A DNA stretch of 64,000 nucleotides from Ancistrus triradiatus (taxonomy: Eukaryota > Chordata > Actinopteri > Siluriformes > Loricariidae), in contig JAJAGP010000092.1 of NCBI GenBank assembly GCA_025084515.1, positions 467,001-531,000 on the forward strand. Reading direction: 5' to 3'. The translations under genes and the position numbers were made by a program. The notes beneath the pieces were generated by a model. That model was not told the DNA's origin. It saw nothing but the letters and a program-made list of their open reading frames with translations, and did not search any database. Shown here piece by piece: positions 30,570 through 40,396 of this stretch (position 1 is its first letter; every line of letters starts with the position of its first letter).

Positions 30570-33500
30570 GTAAATATTATTAACTCTATACTATAATACA
30601 AGTATAGGAATCTAGTGTAGTTCCAAAATTAACATATACGGTTTCGTTTAACCTCTTGAGACTTCATTACCCTCCTTGGAGCTCTGATTTTTTATGTATA
30701 AAAACTGAGCACCGTCTTTGAACAGGAGGTATTTTTGTTTTTGTGAAATGCTCAAGAATGTCTACAAATGAGGACTGAGTTAAGCAGGATGAAGTATGAA
30801 CATCATGTCCTCATGTGGGGACTCAAGGTCTCAGGAGGTTAAATCTACATACTCTCCCCCAAAAAAGGGTGTACTTAACCGCTAATGGACAGTCCATTTC
30901 TCAAATGCTTTTCAGAAAACAACATTATTTATCTGCTTGCTATATGGAATTCAACAGTTCTGTTACCCTGCCAGTTTATTTGTATTTTATACAACATGCT
31001 AAGACCAATCACAGAGAATGAGGGCCTTCCCCAAATGTGTTTTTTCTATGCCATGCCTGTGTAAAACATTGTTCCAGAAAGACCGTGTGATTAAGAGTTA
31101 CTGCATTGGTTAAGAATCCGAGCGGGCCCGTATACGGGCCCGCTAGGGGCGCTCCTGCAATTTGCATAAAATAGTCTTAATTTTTAACACCAATTCTTAA
31201 ACACAATCTCAAAAAAGATTTAATACTGAATCATGACTACCTTCATCACCGATTTTCAACCCTACATGCAGCCATTCGCCCGAAATCACGTACCAAACAC
31301 AGCTGTCCGCCATGTTCTTTGTGCAAAACATCCAACTATTTTGCCTTTTAAAATATACTTAGGATGTAAAATAACTTTTTATTTTATCATAGAAAATTCA
31401 CTTACCGTCTAAACAAGTCCATGATACCATTACATTGCCGATAAAACGTCAGTAAAGCGCTTTTTTGCATGGTTATGTGGTTGCGTAAAATCCATTCGTT
31501 CCAACGCAAGCTCGTCTTTGGACCTTTCTCATTACCCAAAACAAAGTTTCCCTTTTCCAAGGGTGCATAAGATATCCCCTATGGGTGGACTCTGCAAGTA
31601 CTAAGTTCATTAGTTATTCAAGAGCTCGTAAACTGTATTGGTGCAGCGGTTTTCTACACCTCCCCAATTCACACCTGCTGGCCTATGGCTAGACATATAT
31701 GCAAATCCCTGGGTCTGTGTGAGCTCTGAGTGACAGAGCTGTGTTCCAATGGACAGCTAAGAGTCTACGGTTCCTATAGAGACGAACCGTGACACGATCT
31801 CACACACAGAGCGGAGGGAGGAGGGGCTGGAATCTCCATTCACAGCCTGGCAGATCAATGCAGGCCTCAATTCTGGTGGATTTATTCCAATAAAAAGCAA
31901 AATAACACTGAATTGTGACTAATATTTGTTTGTTCTATTACAGAAGACATAAAAAAAAACTTGCAACCACTTGATTTATAGTGACAGGCTTCTTTTTATT
32001 TGTATTTTTAGAGGTTGTGGCAAATTTTGAGACGAATGATGACCCTTGATTAAAAACCTGTGTAACTCTTGAACACTTTGTTGTATCTGTTCCAAATTTT
32101 GGATTTAGCTTCACAAGTCCCTGCTGAAACAGAAAATGTGCAGCATGGAAAATGTTCAATCACCAGCATCCACATACAAATTATAATCTCAAAAAATGAA
32201 AGGCGTTTTTTGATTTTCGACATTTTTTTTTGCATTTAATCTTCCCAAATGTAACCTAAATGATGAAAATAGAAGACTGGAGGTGAATAAATATGTTGGC
32301 CCAAGTGTTTACTTCAATTTGAGCCCTGAATGAATCATTTGTGCTATATGTAACACCACTATTAAATTTGATAGTGGTCGTTCATTACTGCAAGCAAAAA
32401 GGTAAAATGAAAGGGTTTTTACACTACGGTACTCCACTAGCTGTCAAAATATACAGTGGTTACCTTTAAATTATTCAGTTTGGACTTCAAAAATAATTCA
32501 CACAAACAAATAGAATAAGATATATGTCTATATATGAGGATATTCCGAATATAGTCCCTGCTGTTGAAGTCCACTGAATATATGAAGAATATACACTACA
32601 TGGGCTATGTGGGTAAAGGTCTTGCTCAATGGCTTGAACCCTGGGCCTTTGAATCCAGAGTCCAGAACCTTAACTGATTGTAACAAGATTTGGATTTTTC
32701 CAGGGCAGAACTACAAGGGGAGAAGATCTAAAGGCAATGGCAAAGACTTGTTGAAAAGATGGTGTCCAATGGGAGTGTGACCCTGAAATTAACTGAGTTG
32801 TTCAATTACTTATTCTAATGCCAGTGTTTGTCTACAGAGAGTCAAACGTTTAATGATTGATTTTGTGCAAATCTTAGCTATGGTTCAGACTGAAAAAAGC
32901 CAGTAATAAGAAGAAATGTCTACATACTGTATATTCATTCGTATTTTTTGAGGATATTGTTAAGAGAAATTTGTTCACTCTATACGTTTAACACTTTGTC
33001 ACTCTGTCACGGCAGAGAGCCCTACCCCAGAGCCACCAGGTCCCTATAACACAAGTATATCACCAAAGAAGAAGGAGGAAGATGCTAAGCTTCAGCAGAG
33101 ACAACTGGCCAATGCAGTGCAATACATTTGGGAAACAGGAGAGGACAAATACATGTTTCGTTACTTTCACACAGGATTCTGGGAGTCCTGTGAAAAACAT
33201 GCTGATGGTAAGAGGAATGTATTAATAAAGAGATGATGACGCACAAAGCTAGACCAACAGGCTTAGGTGTTGAAGGTTATCAGCAATGATGCAGCAATGA
33301 TGTAATGCTATCATACCAGTGAGGACCTAAATCTGTGAGGAATGTTTCAAGCACTTTGTTGAATCTATGCCACGATGAACTAAGGCAGTTCTTGAGTCAA
33401 AAGGGGGTCCAACCCAGTGCAAGCAAGGTGTACCTAATAAAGAGACCGGTGAATTTAGATCTAAAAGAAAACAGTTGAGAAAGATATTTTTTGTCTGTTT

Positions 33501-36500
33501 TTTAACTGCAGTGTGCGATGTCGCAGGTTCCTTGACTAAAAACCCTGGAATACAACAGATGGTGAGAATGCTGTGCGAATAACCATGTGCGATTGTGGCA
33601 ATACAGTTGGTGCTTGAAAGTTTGTGACCTTAGAATTTTCTATATTTCTTTTTCTGCATAAATAGACCTAAAACATCATAAGATTTTCCCCTAACAGCAA
33701 AAACCAAAACGAGAACCCCACTACTACAAACGACCACAAACCTCAAAAAAACATGGCACACTAAGAGCCCTAAAACTAATCAAAAAAGCCTAAAAAAACG
33801 AATTCCCAAACACTACAACCACACAACACCCACACAACCACAAAAAAAACAAAACTAACAATCACACAAAACAATAATTTCAAATCGCATCCCACATACA
33901 GAGATACCATCAGCAACAACCAACACCACAGAACAGCACACTACACAACCAACCACAACATCCAAAAAATAACACGCCAAATCACATCACCATCGGACCT
34001 CCCACACCACACAGAAACTAACAAACCCCACACCCAACATTTCCTACACACGTGCACAAAGCCACAATACAGCACACCAAAAGGTCACGGATCCCAACTA
34101 ACCACCATGTCGCGAAGTCTATCTCCTTCAAAACTGGCGTAACCTAATATAACCTACTCAAACAAACACCTACACCCATACCCAGAACCAAAAAAACTAC
34201 ACAAAACCCCCAAACCAAAATAAAAACCAAAAATCATAACACCATCTAAAACAACCCTGGGTAACGCGAATATCCCACAAATACATCAACCTATAAACAC
34301 ACTGTAAGTCCTAAAAGTAGATAAAGAGAACCCAGTTAAGCATATGAGACAGAAATATTATACTTGGTCATTTATTTATTGTGGAAAATGATCCAATATT
34401 ACATATTAGTGAGTGGCAAAAGTATGTGAACCTCTAGGACTAGCAGTTACTTTGCAGGTGAAATTAGAGTCAGGTGTTTTCAATCAATGGGATGACAATC
34501 AGGTGTGAGTGGGCACCCTGTTTTATTTAAAGAACAGGGATCTATCAAAGTCTGCTCTTCACAACACATGTTTGTGGAAGTGTATCATGGCACAAACAAA
34601 TGATATTTCTGATGACCTCAAAAACGAGTTGTTGTATGCCTCATCAACCTGTAAAGGTTACCAAACCATCTCTAAAGAGTTTGGACCTCACTAATCCACA
34701 GTCAGACAGATTGTGTTACACATGTAGGAAATCAACACCATTGTTACCCTCCCCAGAAGTGGCGAACCAACAAAGAAAGATCACTCCTAAGAGCAAGGCA
34801 TCTATAGTTCGAGGTGAAAGCGTCTGGTCTCAATCATTATGTTTTGTATGATTGGAAAACACTTCATTCCAGCAACAAACTTATCCCTGTGAAACATGGT
34901 GATGGTATTATCATATGGTTTGGGCCTGTTTTGCTTGCATCTGGGCCAGGAACAACTTGCCATCATTTGATGGAACATAATTCTGAATTATATCAGAGAA
35001 ATCTAAAGGAAAATATCAGGACATCTGTCATGAACTGAATCTCAAGAAGAGGTTGTGTGGTCATGCAACAAGACAATGAACCTAAGCATACAAGTCGTTC
35101 TACCAAAGAATGGTTAAAGAAAAATAAAGTTAAAGTTTTGGAATGGCCAACTCAAAATCTTGACATTAATCCAATCGAAAGGTTGTAGAAGGACCTGAAG
35201 TGAGCAGTTAATGTGAGGAAACCCACCAACATCCCAGAGTTGAAGCTGTTCTGTATGGAGGAATGGGCTGAAATTGCTCCAAGCCGGTGTGCAGGACTGA
35301 TCAACAGTTACAAGTAATGTTTAGTTGCAGTTATTGCTGCACAGGGGGGTCACACCAGATACTGAAAGCAAAGGTTCACATACTTTTGCCACTCACTAAT
35401 ATGTAATATGGGTTCTCTTTATCTATTTTTAGGACTGGTGTGAAAATCACATCATATTTTAGGTCATATTAATGCAGAAATTCTAAAGGGTTCACAAACT
35501 TTCAAGCACCACTGTATCTGCATATTCATGTACTGTATTGTATATCTAATCTTTCTCCTCTCTCATTATGGCACTGTGTTCAAGGAGTTTTGTGGTTGTC
35601 TGTGGTTTCCGAGTTCACATACATCAGCTTGTTGGGGATGGGGTTTCTGCTGATGTGGTTGGAGGTCCTTTGTTCTCATAAGGAGATGCATGCACTCAAA
35701 CTCAATGCATTTGCTGCTTTATGCATAGTGCTGTCAGGTAAGATATAATCCAGTGCTTGTTTGTTGAACTAAACATTAAGCAATGAAATGAAAGATAAAA
35801 AGTTTGGAAATGTAGAACTGTGTTTTCTACATAATATTTGCAAATATTTTATCATATTCATTTTTTATTCTGAATCCATGCATTGTATTCTTCCTTTCTT
35901 CTCTCTGTCAGGGTTAGTTGGTATGGTGGCCCACATGATGTACACCACAGTGTTTCAGCTTACTGTAATTATGGGACCCAAAGACTGGAGACCTCAGAAC
36001 TGGGACTATGGCTGGTCATTCATGTGATTTTTTTTTGTAACTTTATTTCTTATTTAATTACTTTTAATCACCACATCAATTAAATAAGATAGTAATATTA
36101 TCTCCAAATACACCCAAGAACACAAGATGTACCCTGAAACAGGACAATTTGTGACCGTATGGAAAATGCAAATAAATGTATAAATGTTTCTTACTATTAT
36201 GAGTCGTGCTGACCCCATCCCCTGACGCTAGAGGGCAGCATCAGCTCACGGTCCGGCCTGGGCATGCTTGGTGCGATCGTGCATGCGCCAGTGCTCATTT
36301 TGTGCTGATTACACCTGCAGACCAGAGTATTTAAGTGCATGCTCTAGGCTTGTCAGGTGTCGCGTCCTCACACATACATTTTGAAGGTACAGCTTCGGCC
36401 ATTTGATGGTGACCGCTACGGTGTAATTTTTGATTAGTGTAGGGCAAGACCCAGCTTTTTGCTTCCCTTGCCATCCTCGCGGCCCCGGCTCACTCACTGC

Positions 36501-38848
36501 GATGACACTCGCTCCCCAGCAGCCCTTTGGGCTTTCAGTCACCCCAGAAAGGCGTGTCATGGGACTCCTGGGGCTTAGGGAGCGTGGCACGGACAAAGAC
36601 GTTCTTTCGTTTCCGCATCCGTGTCATGCTCCCTAAGCCGCGGGAGTCCTGTGACACGCCTTTGCGGTGTTCCACTAGGGTACCGACACTCTGTGCAAGC
36701 GCGGACCCGTTACGCCGTTTGCGTAGCGTGGCTACACCATAAGTGCAGCTCAGCTTGGGTGTGCTGAGCACTTACAGAGTTCTCGTTTGTTTCATTTGTT
36801 TTCCTTATTTCTACAGAGTGGCTAAGTGGCACGTTTGGTTTCCACAGCCGTCATTGATACTTGCGCCCAGGGTTCGATCCTCAGCCAGTGCCTTTGTTTT
36901 CATTTTTGTTGTTTTATTGACTTGCCTTTGAGTTATTTATATTTGGTTCACCATTTCCATCTGGAGCTAACTGCATTTGGGTCCTATATCCCTTTAGTGT
37001 TATTCCTTTCACGGTTCACCAGTTTTTATTGTGGTTCGCCACTTTTTATATAGCCCTTGCATTTAACTTTACTTTGGCTTTACTTATTACTTTGACATTT
37101 ATTTCATTGCAGCCGGTATGAACCCAATATCTTTCATCTTTTGTCTGGTCATCTTCATTTGTTCATAAACATCCATTCCTGCATCTCAGGCCTGCAACAC
37201 ATTCCAAAAAAAGTTGGGACGGTAAAGCATTTACCAGTTTGTAGTGCTGCCATTCCTTCTAACAACATTTAATAGACAGTTTGGTACCAATGATATCAAC
37301 TAATGAGTTTCAGGTGTTATTTTGTCCCATTCTTTCTGCAAATACGTCTGAAGGTATATATCAGCATGGGATGTCATTGTTGCATTTTTCCTTTCAAAAT
37401 TCTCCACAAATGGGTCAAGACTGCAGGTAGGCCAGTCCAGTACCAGTACCCTCTTCTTCCACAGCCATGCCTTTGCAATGTGTGCAGCATGTTGTTTTGC
37501 ATTGTCTTGTTGAAAAATCCATGGACATCCTTGGAAAAGACGTCTTGAAGGTTATGTTGCTCTAAAATCTCAGTGTACTTTTCTACATTAATGCTGCCTT
37601 CACAGAAGTGTAAATGACCTTTGCCAAGGGCACTGAAACATTCCCATACCATGTCAGAGTCTGGCTTTTAGACCTGTTGCTCATAACAGTCTGGATGGTC
37701 CTGTTACGGAGCACACAGCGTCCTTTTCATCCAAGAAGATCTGGAATACTGATTCATCTGATCACAAAACATTTCCACTGTGTGATGGTCCATCCCAGAT
37801 ACCTCAGAGTCCAGATAAGTAACATTATGTGGCGTTTGCGAATGTATTGGCGTTAAATTGTCCCCGTCCCAACTTTTTTTGGAATGTGTTGCAGGCCTGA
37901 AATGCAGGAATGGATGTTTATTAACAAATGAAATGAAGCTGACCAGAAAAAAAAAAACATTAAATATCCTGGGTTCATATTTTAGGCAATGAAATAAAAG
38001 TCAAAGTCAATGCAAAGCGTGTGCATTTTTTTCCATACTGTTCCAGCTTTTTCTGAGTTGGGGTTGTAGTCTGGGTTTGAGTCACCCTTTTTAATAAAAC
38101 TTATTATAATGGAATTGTGATGTTTGGTAGAACTTTGAAAAAGTTTTTATTTACCCAGAGGCAATTTCTGAGTTAAAAGGAAGATACATAAGAATCAATT
38201 ACAATACCGTTTCTGTTTCACAATACTTGCTACACGACAAAACAAGTTGGGATATGCAGTGGTCTGATGTTTGTTAACTTCAGTGCAGAACTTTCTGGAA
38301 ATTGTAGTAGTAATACGTTGTAGTTTCTGTAATAAAACATCCCAACAACTCTAAAAATACTCTGAAATGTGTTCATTTTTCTGTTTAGTGGGATTACTCT
38401 AGTGATAACTGGCCTTTTCTGCTTATTGTTTTTGCCTTCGATTTTCATTTTATAATTTCAGACATATTTACCCTTCAGGTTGGCATGGGTGTCGTTTAGT
38501 TGCTGTATGGGTGCAGCCGTCCTAGCTCTCAACTCCTACACCAAAACACTCATCGAGCTTCGCCGCAGGCAGAGGCTGCAGCTGGAGGATACTCATGCTG
38601 CTCCTTCCTATGAGGAAGTCCTTTCAGGAGATGGGGTCTACAGCATCAGTGGTCTAATCCGGTGTTCGGACAAGATGATTGTCAGCATGTGGGCAGACCA
38701 CGAGAACATTGTAGTAAATAACGTAGACAATGAGCCCGCGCTGGTGCTGCTAAGGGGATGCGGCCCACAGCAGTGTGAGGACTGTGAAAGGGAGATGGAT
38801 GAAATGGAAGAGGCCATGGAGAGAGAGAAAACGGACTCACCTTGTTAA
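30359..38848 (+). CDS. gsg1l2: GSG1-like membrane protein (GSG1L2-type), six exons, one of them questionable
   Basis: Exons 30359-30569, 33016-33207, 33512-33561 (doubtful), 35585-35737, 35912-36023 and 38479-38848. With exon 3 at its expected length the product would be about 362 residues. The family has four membrane passes (claudin superfamily); GSG1L is an AMPA-receptor auxiliary subunit, while the function of GSG1L2 is poorly known. Visible hallmarks: TM1 LLCLSLTTLALALSMLAF; CTSYWCEGTHKVVKPLC; FRYFHTGFWESCEKHADG; GVLWLSVVSEFTYISLLGMG (TM2); GLVGMVAHMMYTTVFQLTV (TM3); DWRPQNWDYGWSF; LAWVSFSCCMGAAVLALNSY (TM4); then an acidic cytoplasmic tail. Adjacency to a recoverin-type gene fits human 17p13.1 and favours GSG1L2 over GSG1L. 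Exon 3 is 50 bp where a multiple of three is required, and contains a stop in the family frame, so the locus may be a pseudogene or locally mis-assembled. Confidence 0.85.
30652..30838. mobile_element. piggyBac-like MITE with TTAA target duplications
   Basis: The left end cctcttgagac and right end, reversed, cctcctgagacc, are inverted repeats, and each is flanked by TTAA (30648-30651 and 30839-30842). TTAA duplication is the piggyBac signature. The 187 bp between have no coding capacity. It lies in gsg1l2 intron 1. Confidence 0.8.
31121..31144. repeat. 24-bp perfect GC-rich palindrome
   Basis: agcgggcccgta is followed directly by its reverse complement. Each half contains gggccc. It stands in AT-rich intron sequence and could be the end of an unrecognised element or a binding site. 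Confidence 0.95.
31145..32995. other. gsg1l2 intron 1, unassigned with a SINE scrap
   Basis: No exon is recognisable. The piece at about 32605-32680 (gtaaaggtcttgctcaatgg, then ttgaaccctgggcc) is a remnant of a minus-strand tRNA-derived SINE. A GC-richer stretch (31640-31870) contains tacggttc...gaaccgtg, a short inverted repeat. Confidence 0.5.
33016..33207 (+). CDS. gsg1l2: gsg1l2 exon 2
   Basis: The acceptor tcacggcag|agagcc and donor gctgatg|gtaaga, phase 1 to 1, enclose the extracellular loop: a polar linker (PKKKEEDAKLQQRQLANAVQ) and YIWETGEDKYMFRYFHTGFW, ESCEKHAD. The W and C residues fit the claudin-superfamily loop signature. Confidence 0.9.
33512..33561 (+). pseudogene. gsg1l2: gsg1l2 exon 3 candidate, frame-inconsistent
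   Basis: Acceptor ttaactgcag|tgtgcg and donor cagatg|gtgaga enclose 50 bp. In one frame the middle reads RCRRFLD, matching the family block (human GSG1L has KCRSFID at this point), and the end phase (1) fits exon 4. But the next codon in that frame is TAA, and the start is one base out of phase with exon 2. In another frame the end reads LTKNPGIQQ, also faintly family-like. One or more indels, real or from sequencing, are the simplest reading. Confidence 0.55.
33604..35514 (+). mobile_element. Tc1-like transposon (family H), copy 2, interrupted
   Basis: Starts cagttggtgcttgaaagttt and ends ttcaagcaccactg, with TA on both sides (33602-33603 and 35515-35516). Transposase remnants on the plus strand include KNRDLSKS, KVTKPSLKSLD, VKHGDGIIIW and EEWAEIAPSRCAGLI, broken by many frameshifts. 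Inside the left inverted repeat, 33691-34314 is a foreign A/C-rich block. It lies in the gsg1l2 intron between exon 3 and exon 4. Confidence 0.88.
33691..34314. other. A/C-rich anomalous block inside a Tc1 terminal repeat
   Basis: About 620 bp in which A and C make up roughly 80-90 % of bases by eye, with no repeat unit, no family match and no ORF. The Tc1 copy at 21929-23554 runs straight through this point (agattttcacacaagtccta), so the block is an insertion or an assembly artefact. Confidence 0.85.
35585..35737 (+). CDS. gsg1l2: gsg1l2 exon 4
   Basis: The acceptor gtgttcaag|gagttt and donor ctgtcag|gtaaga, phase 1 to 1, encode GVLWLSVVSEFTYISLLGMG, FLLMWLEVLCSHKEMHALKL and NAFAALCIVLSG: TM2 and the start of TM3. 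Very close to GSG1L family members. Confidence 0.93.
35912..36023 (+). CDS. gsg1l2: gsg1l2 exon 5
   Basis: The acceptor ctctgtcag|ggttag begins LVGMVAHMMYTTVFQLTVIM and runs to DWRPQNWDYGWSF. The donor is tcattcat|gtgatt (phase 2), an atypical but allowed GT site; joining to exon 6 gives ...GWSFMLAWVSF, matching the family's GWSFCLAWGSF. Reading on without splicing meets an immediate TGA, which confirms the junction. Confidence 0.92.
36205..37055 (+). repeat. GC-richer interspersed element, plus-strand copy
   Basis: Starts with gtcgtgctgaccccatcccc and tgacgctagagggcagcatc, has a GC-rich head with inverted segments around 36545-36655 (gtcatgggactcctggggct against cgcgggagtcctgtgaca), a tRNA-like core (gagtggctaagtggcacg, then gggttcgatcctcagcc) and the tail ctggagctaactgcatttgg. 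Inverted relative to 29258-29860. It lies in gsg1l2 intron 5, and the open frames across it are not genes. Confidence 0.65.
37183..38075 (-). mobile_element. DNA transposon (family I, 'aaagttgggac' ends)
   Basis: The left end caacacattccaaaaaaagt, tgggac and the right part gtcccaactttttttggaat, then tactgttccagctttttctg, form nested inverted ends. The minus frame 37652-37374 (MVWECFSALGKGHLHFCEGS, then EHNLQDV) is a decayed transposase segment. It lies in gsg1l2 intron 5. Another copy is at 61755-62850. Confidence 0.7.
38479..38848 (+). CDS. gsg1l2: gsg1l2 exon 6 (TM4 and cytoplasmic tail)
   Basis: The acceptor cccttcag|gttggc leads into LAWVSFSCCMGAAVLALNSY (TM4), TKTLIELRRRQRLQLE, then a tail with CSDKMIVSMWADHENIVVNN, a CxxC pair (QQCEDCERE) and a highly acidic end (MDEMEEAMEREKTDSPC). 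Stop TAA at 38846-38848. No strong polyadenylation signal lies close by. Confidence 0.92.
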
Positions 38849-38969
38849 ACACAAGGTGTGAAACATTCTGTTAATTTGAGATGTCCTGGAAATTTAAGGA
38901 AGGAATTTATTTTTAAGTGTATGTATTATGAACTGATAACTATGTAGTAGTGGCATTGGTGCAGTATAT

Positions 38970-39477
38970 AGCCAAATGTTTGTGGACATCCAAAAGCATG
39001 GGTATTGGTATGAAGTTTGTCCCCCTTTTGCTGCTTCAACAGCCTTCACTCATCTGAAAAGCTTTCCACTAAATTTTGGAGCATGACTGTGAGGTCACTG
39101 ATTTTGTACAATAAGCCCTGGCTTGCAGTTAGCATTCCAGTTTATTGCCAAATGTATCTGATGGAGTTTCGATTAGAACTCTGTGTAAGCCAACCAAGGC
39201 CTAAATCAAACTTGACAAACCATTTCTTAATAGACTTTATTTTATTTTAGAAGGGAAGGGTGGAAAGCTGGTGAACTGACTTGCTGAATAGGTGGAAATG
39301 GGTCTTATTGAGAGTCACTGAGGCATTCAGTACAACCCATTCTTCTTGCTGTGTTTGTTTATGGAGGTTTTATGCCTGTATGCTTCATATTATGAACATG
39401 TTAGCATTGAGTGTGACTGTAATAACAGAAATCACGCATTAGAAGCAGGGTCCACATTCTTTTGGCCACATAATGTA
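38970..39477. mobile_element. DNA transposon (family J), copy 2
   Basis: Ends gccaaatgtttgtggacatc and ttcttttggccacataatg are inverted. The internal part (tttggagcatgactgtgagg, ggcttgcagttagcattcca) matches 46975-47424. No intact ORF. Confidence 0.7.
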
Positions 39478-39479
39478 TG

Positions 39480-40396
39480 TTAAGCTGTATGAGGGAGGTG
39501 AGAGACACTGACACTGAAAGCTCCTGAATTCAGATCAGTTGAGTGGATTTTGAAGAGCTTTTTTTTTTTTCTTGATTGGATTACACTTGGATTAGATTAT
39601 GCAGCTTTCACCACAGAGTACATTCATTGTAATTTGTATTAAACGGCTTTTGATCTATTTCAACCATTTCAATTTGTACATGGATTTTAAGCATTAATTT
39701 TAAGCAAATGGCTTCCTCACTGTTCACTATGCACATAGAATGTCCTGTCTTGTAGAACCACCTTATCATGATACGTCACATATACAGAACATATACAAGC
39801 TAGCAACACTGTCAAGAAATCCACTGAAAAAAAATCAAAACAGTTTAGTGTATGTATGCACTGTACTAATGTTTAGTTTGACCAGCAGGTTGGAGGTTTA
39901 TTTATTGAAATATCTTCTGCAGTAGTACACTCGAATGGTTCTATGAGGCGACCAATCAGAACACGGTTATAAGAACTTCTAAATACGGCAAAAACGCTTG
40001 CTCGTTGTTTAGAATGCAAGCAGCAACATGTGAGCTGTGCTTATGTCCTTATTTATCAGCAAGCAGTGTTGCTTGCTTTCGAAGCAGTGAGCATTTTTTG
40101 CTGCAAAGTTATTATAACCACTCCCCCTCCGTGTTCTGACGTCACCTCACAGAACCAATCGTGTGTAATACTGCCCTCAGAAGATATTTTAATAAATAAA
40201 ACAGTAACATGTTGTTGCCCAGGCATCCCCTTTTTGGGACCTAGAAAATGTGTCCAGCTGGATTCCTAAATTGCCTAAAATGTCCAGGATTTGGTTTTGC
40301 TTTCATGTCTATAGACATATTTTTCAAGTTTGCTAGTCACTGCGTGTGCACACTCTTTTGTCTTGAGTTCTACTGTCTCACAATTGGTGAATATGT
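39480..40396. other. Intergenic stretch, nothing recognised
   Basis: Region between gsg1l2 and the split MITE. No exon, promoter motif or repeat could be assigned. Confidence 0.5.

Noticed and set aside
36309..36771. Several overlapping ORFs in a GC-rich stretch
   Set aside because: They arise from the GC-rich head of an interspersed element that recurs inverted at 29258-29860, with inverted segments explaining frames on both strands.
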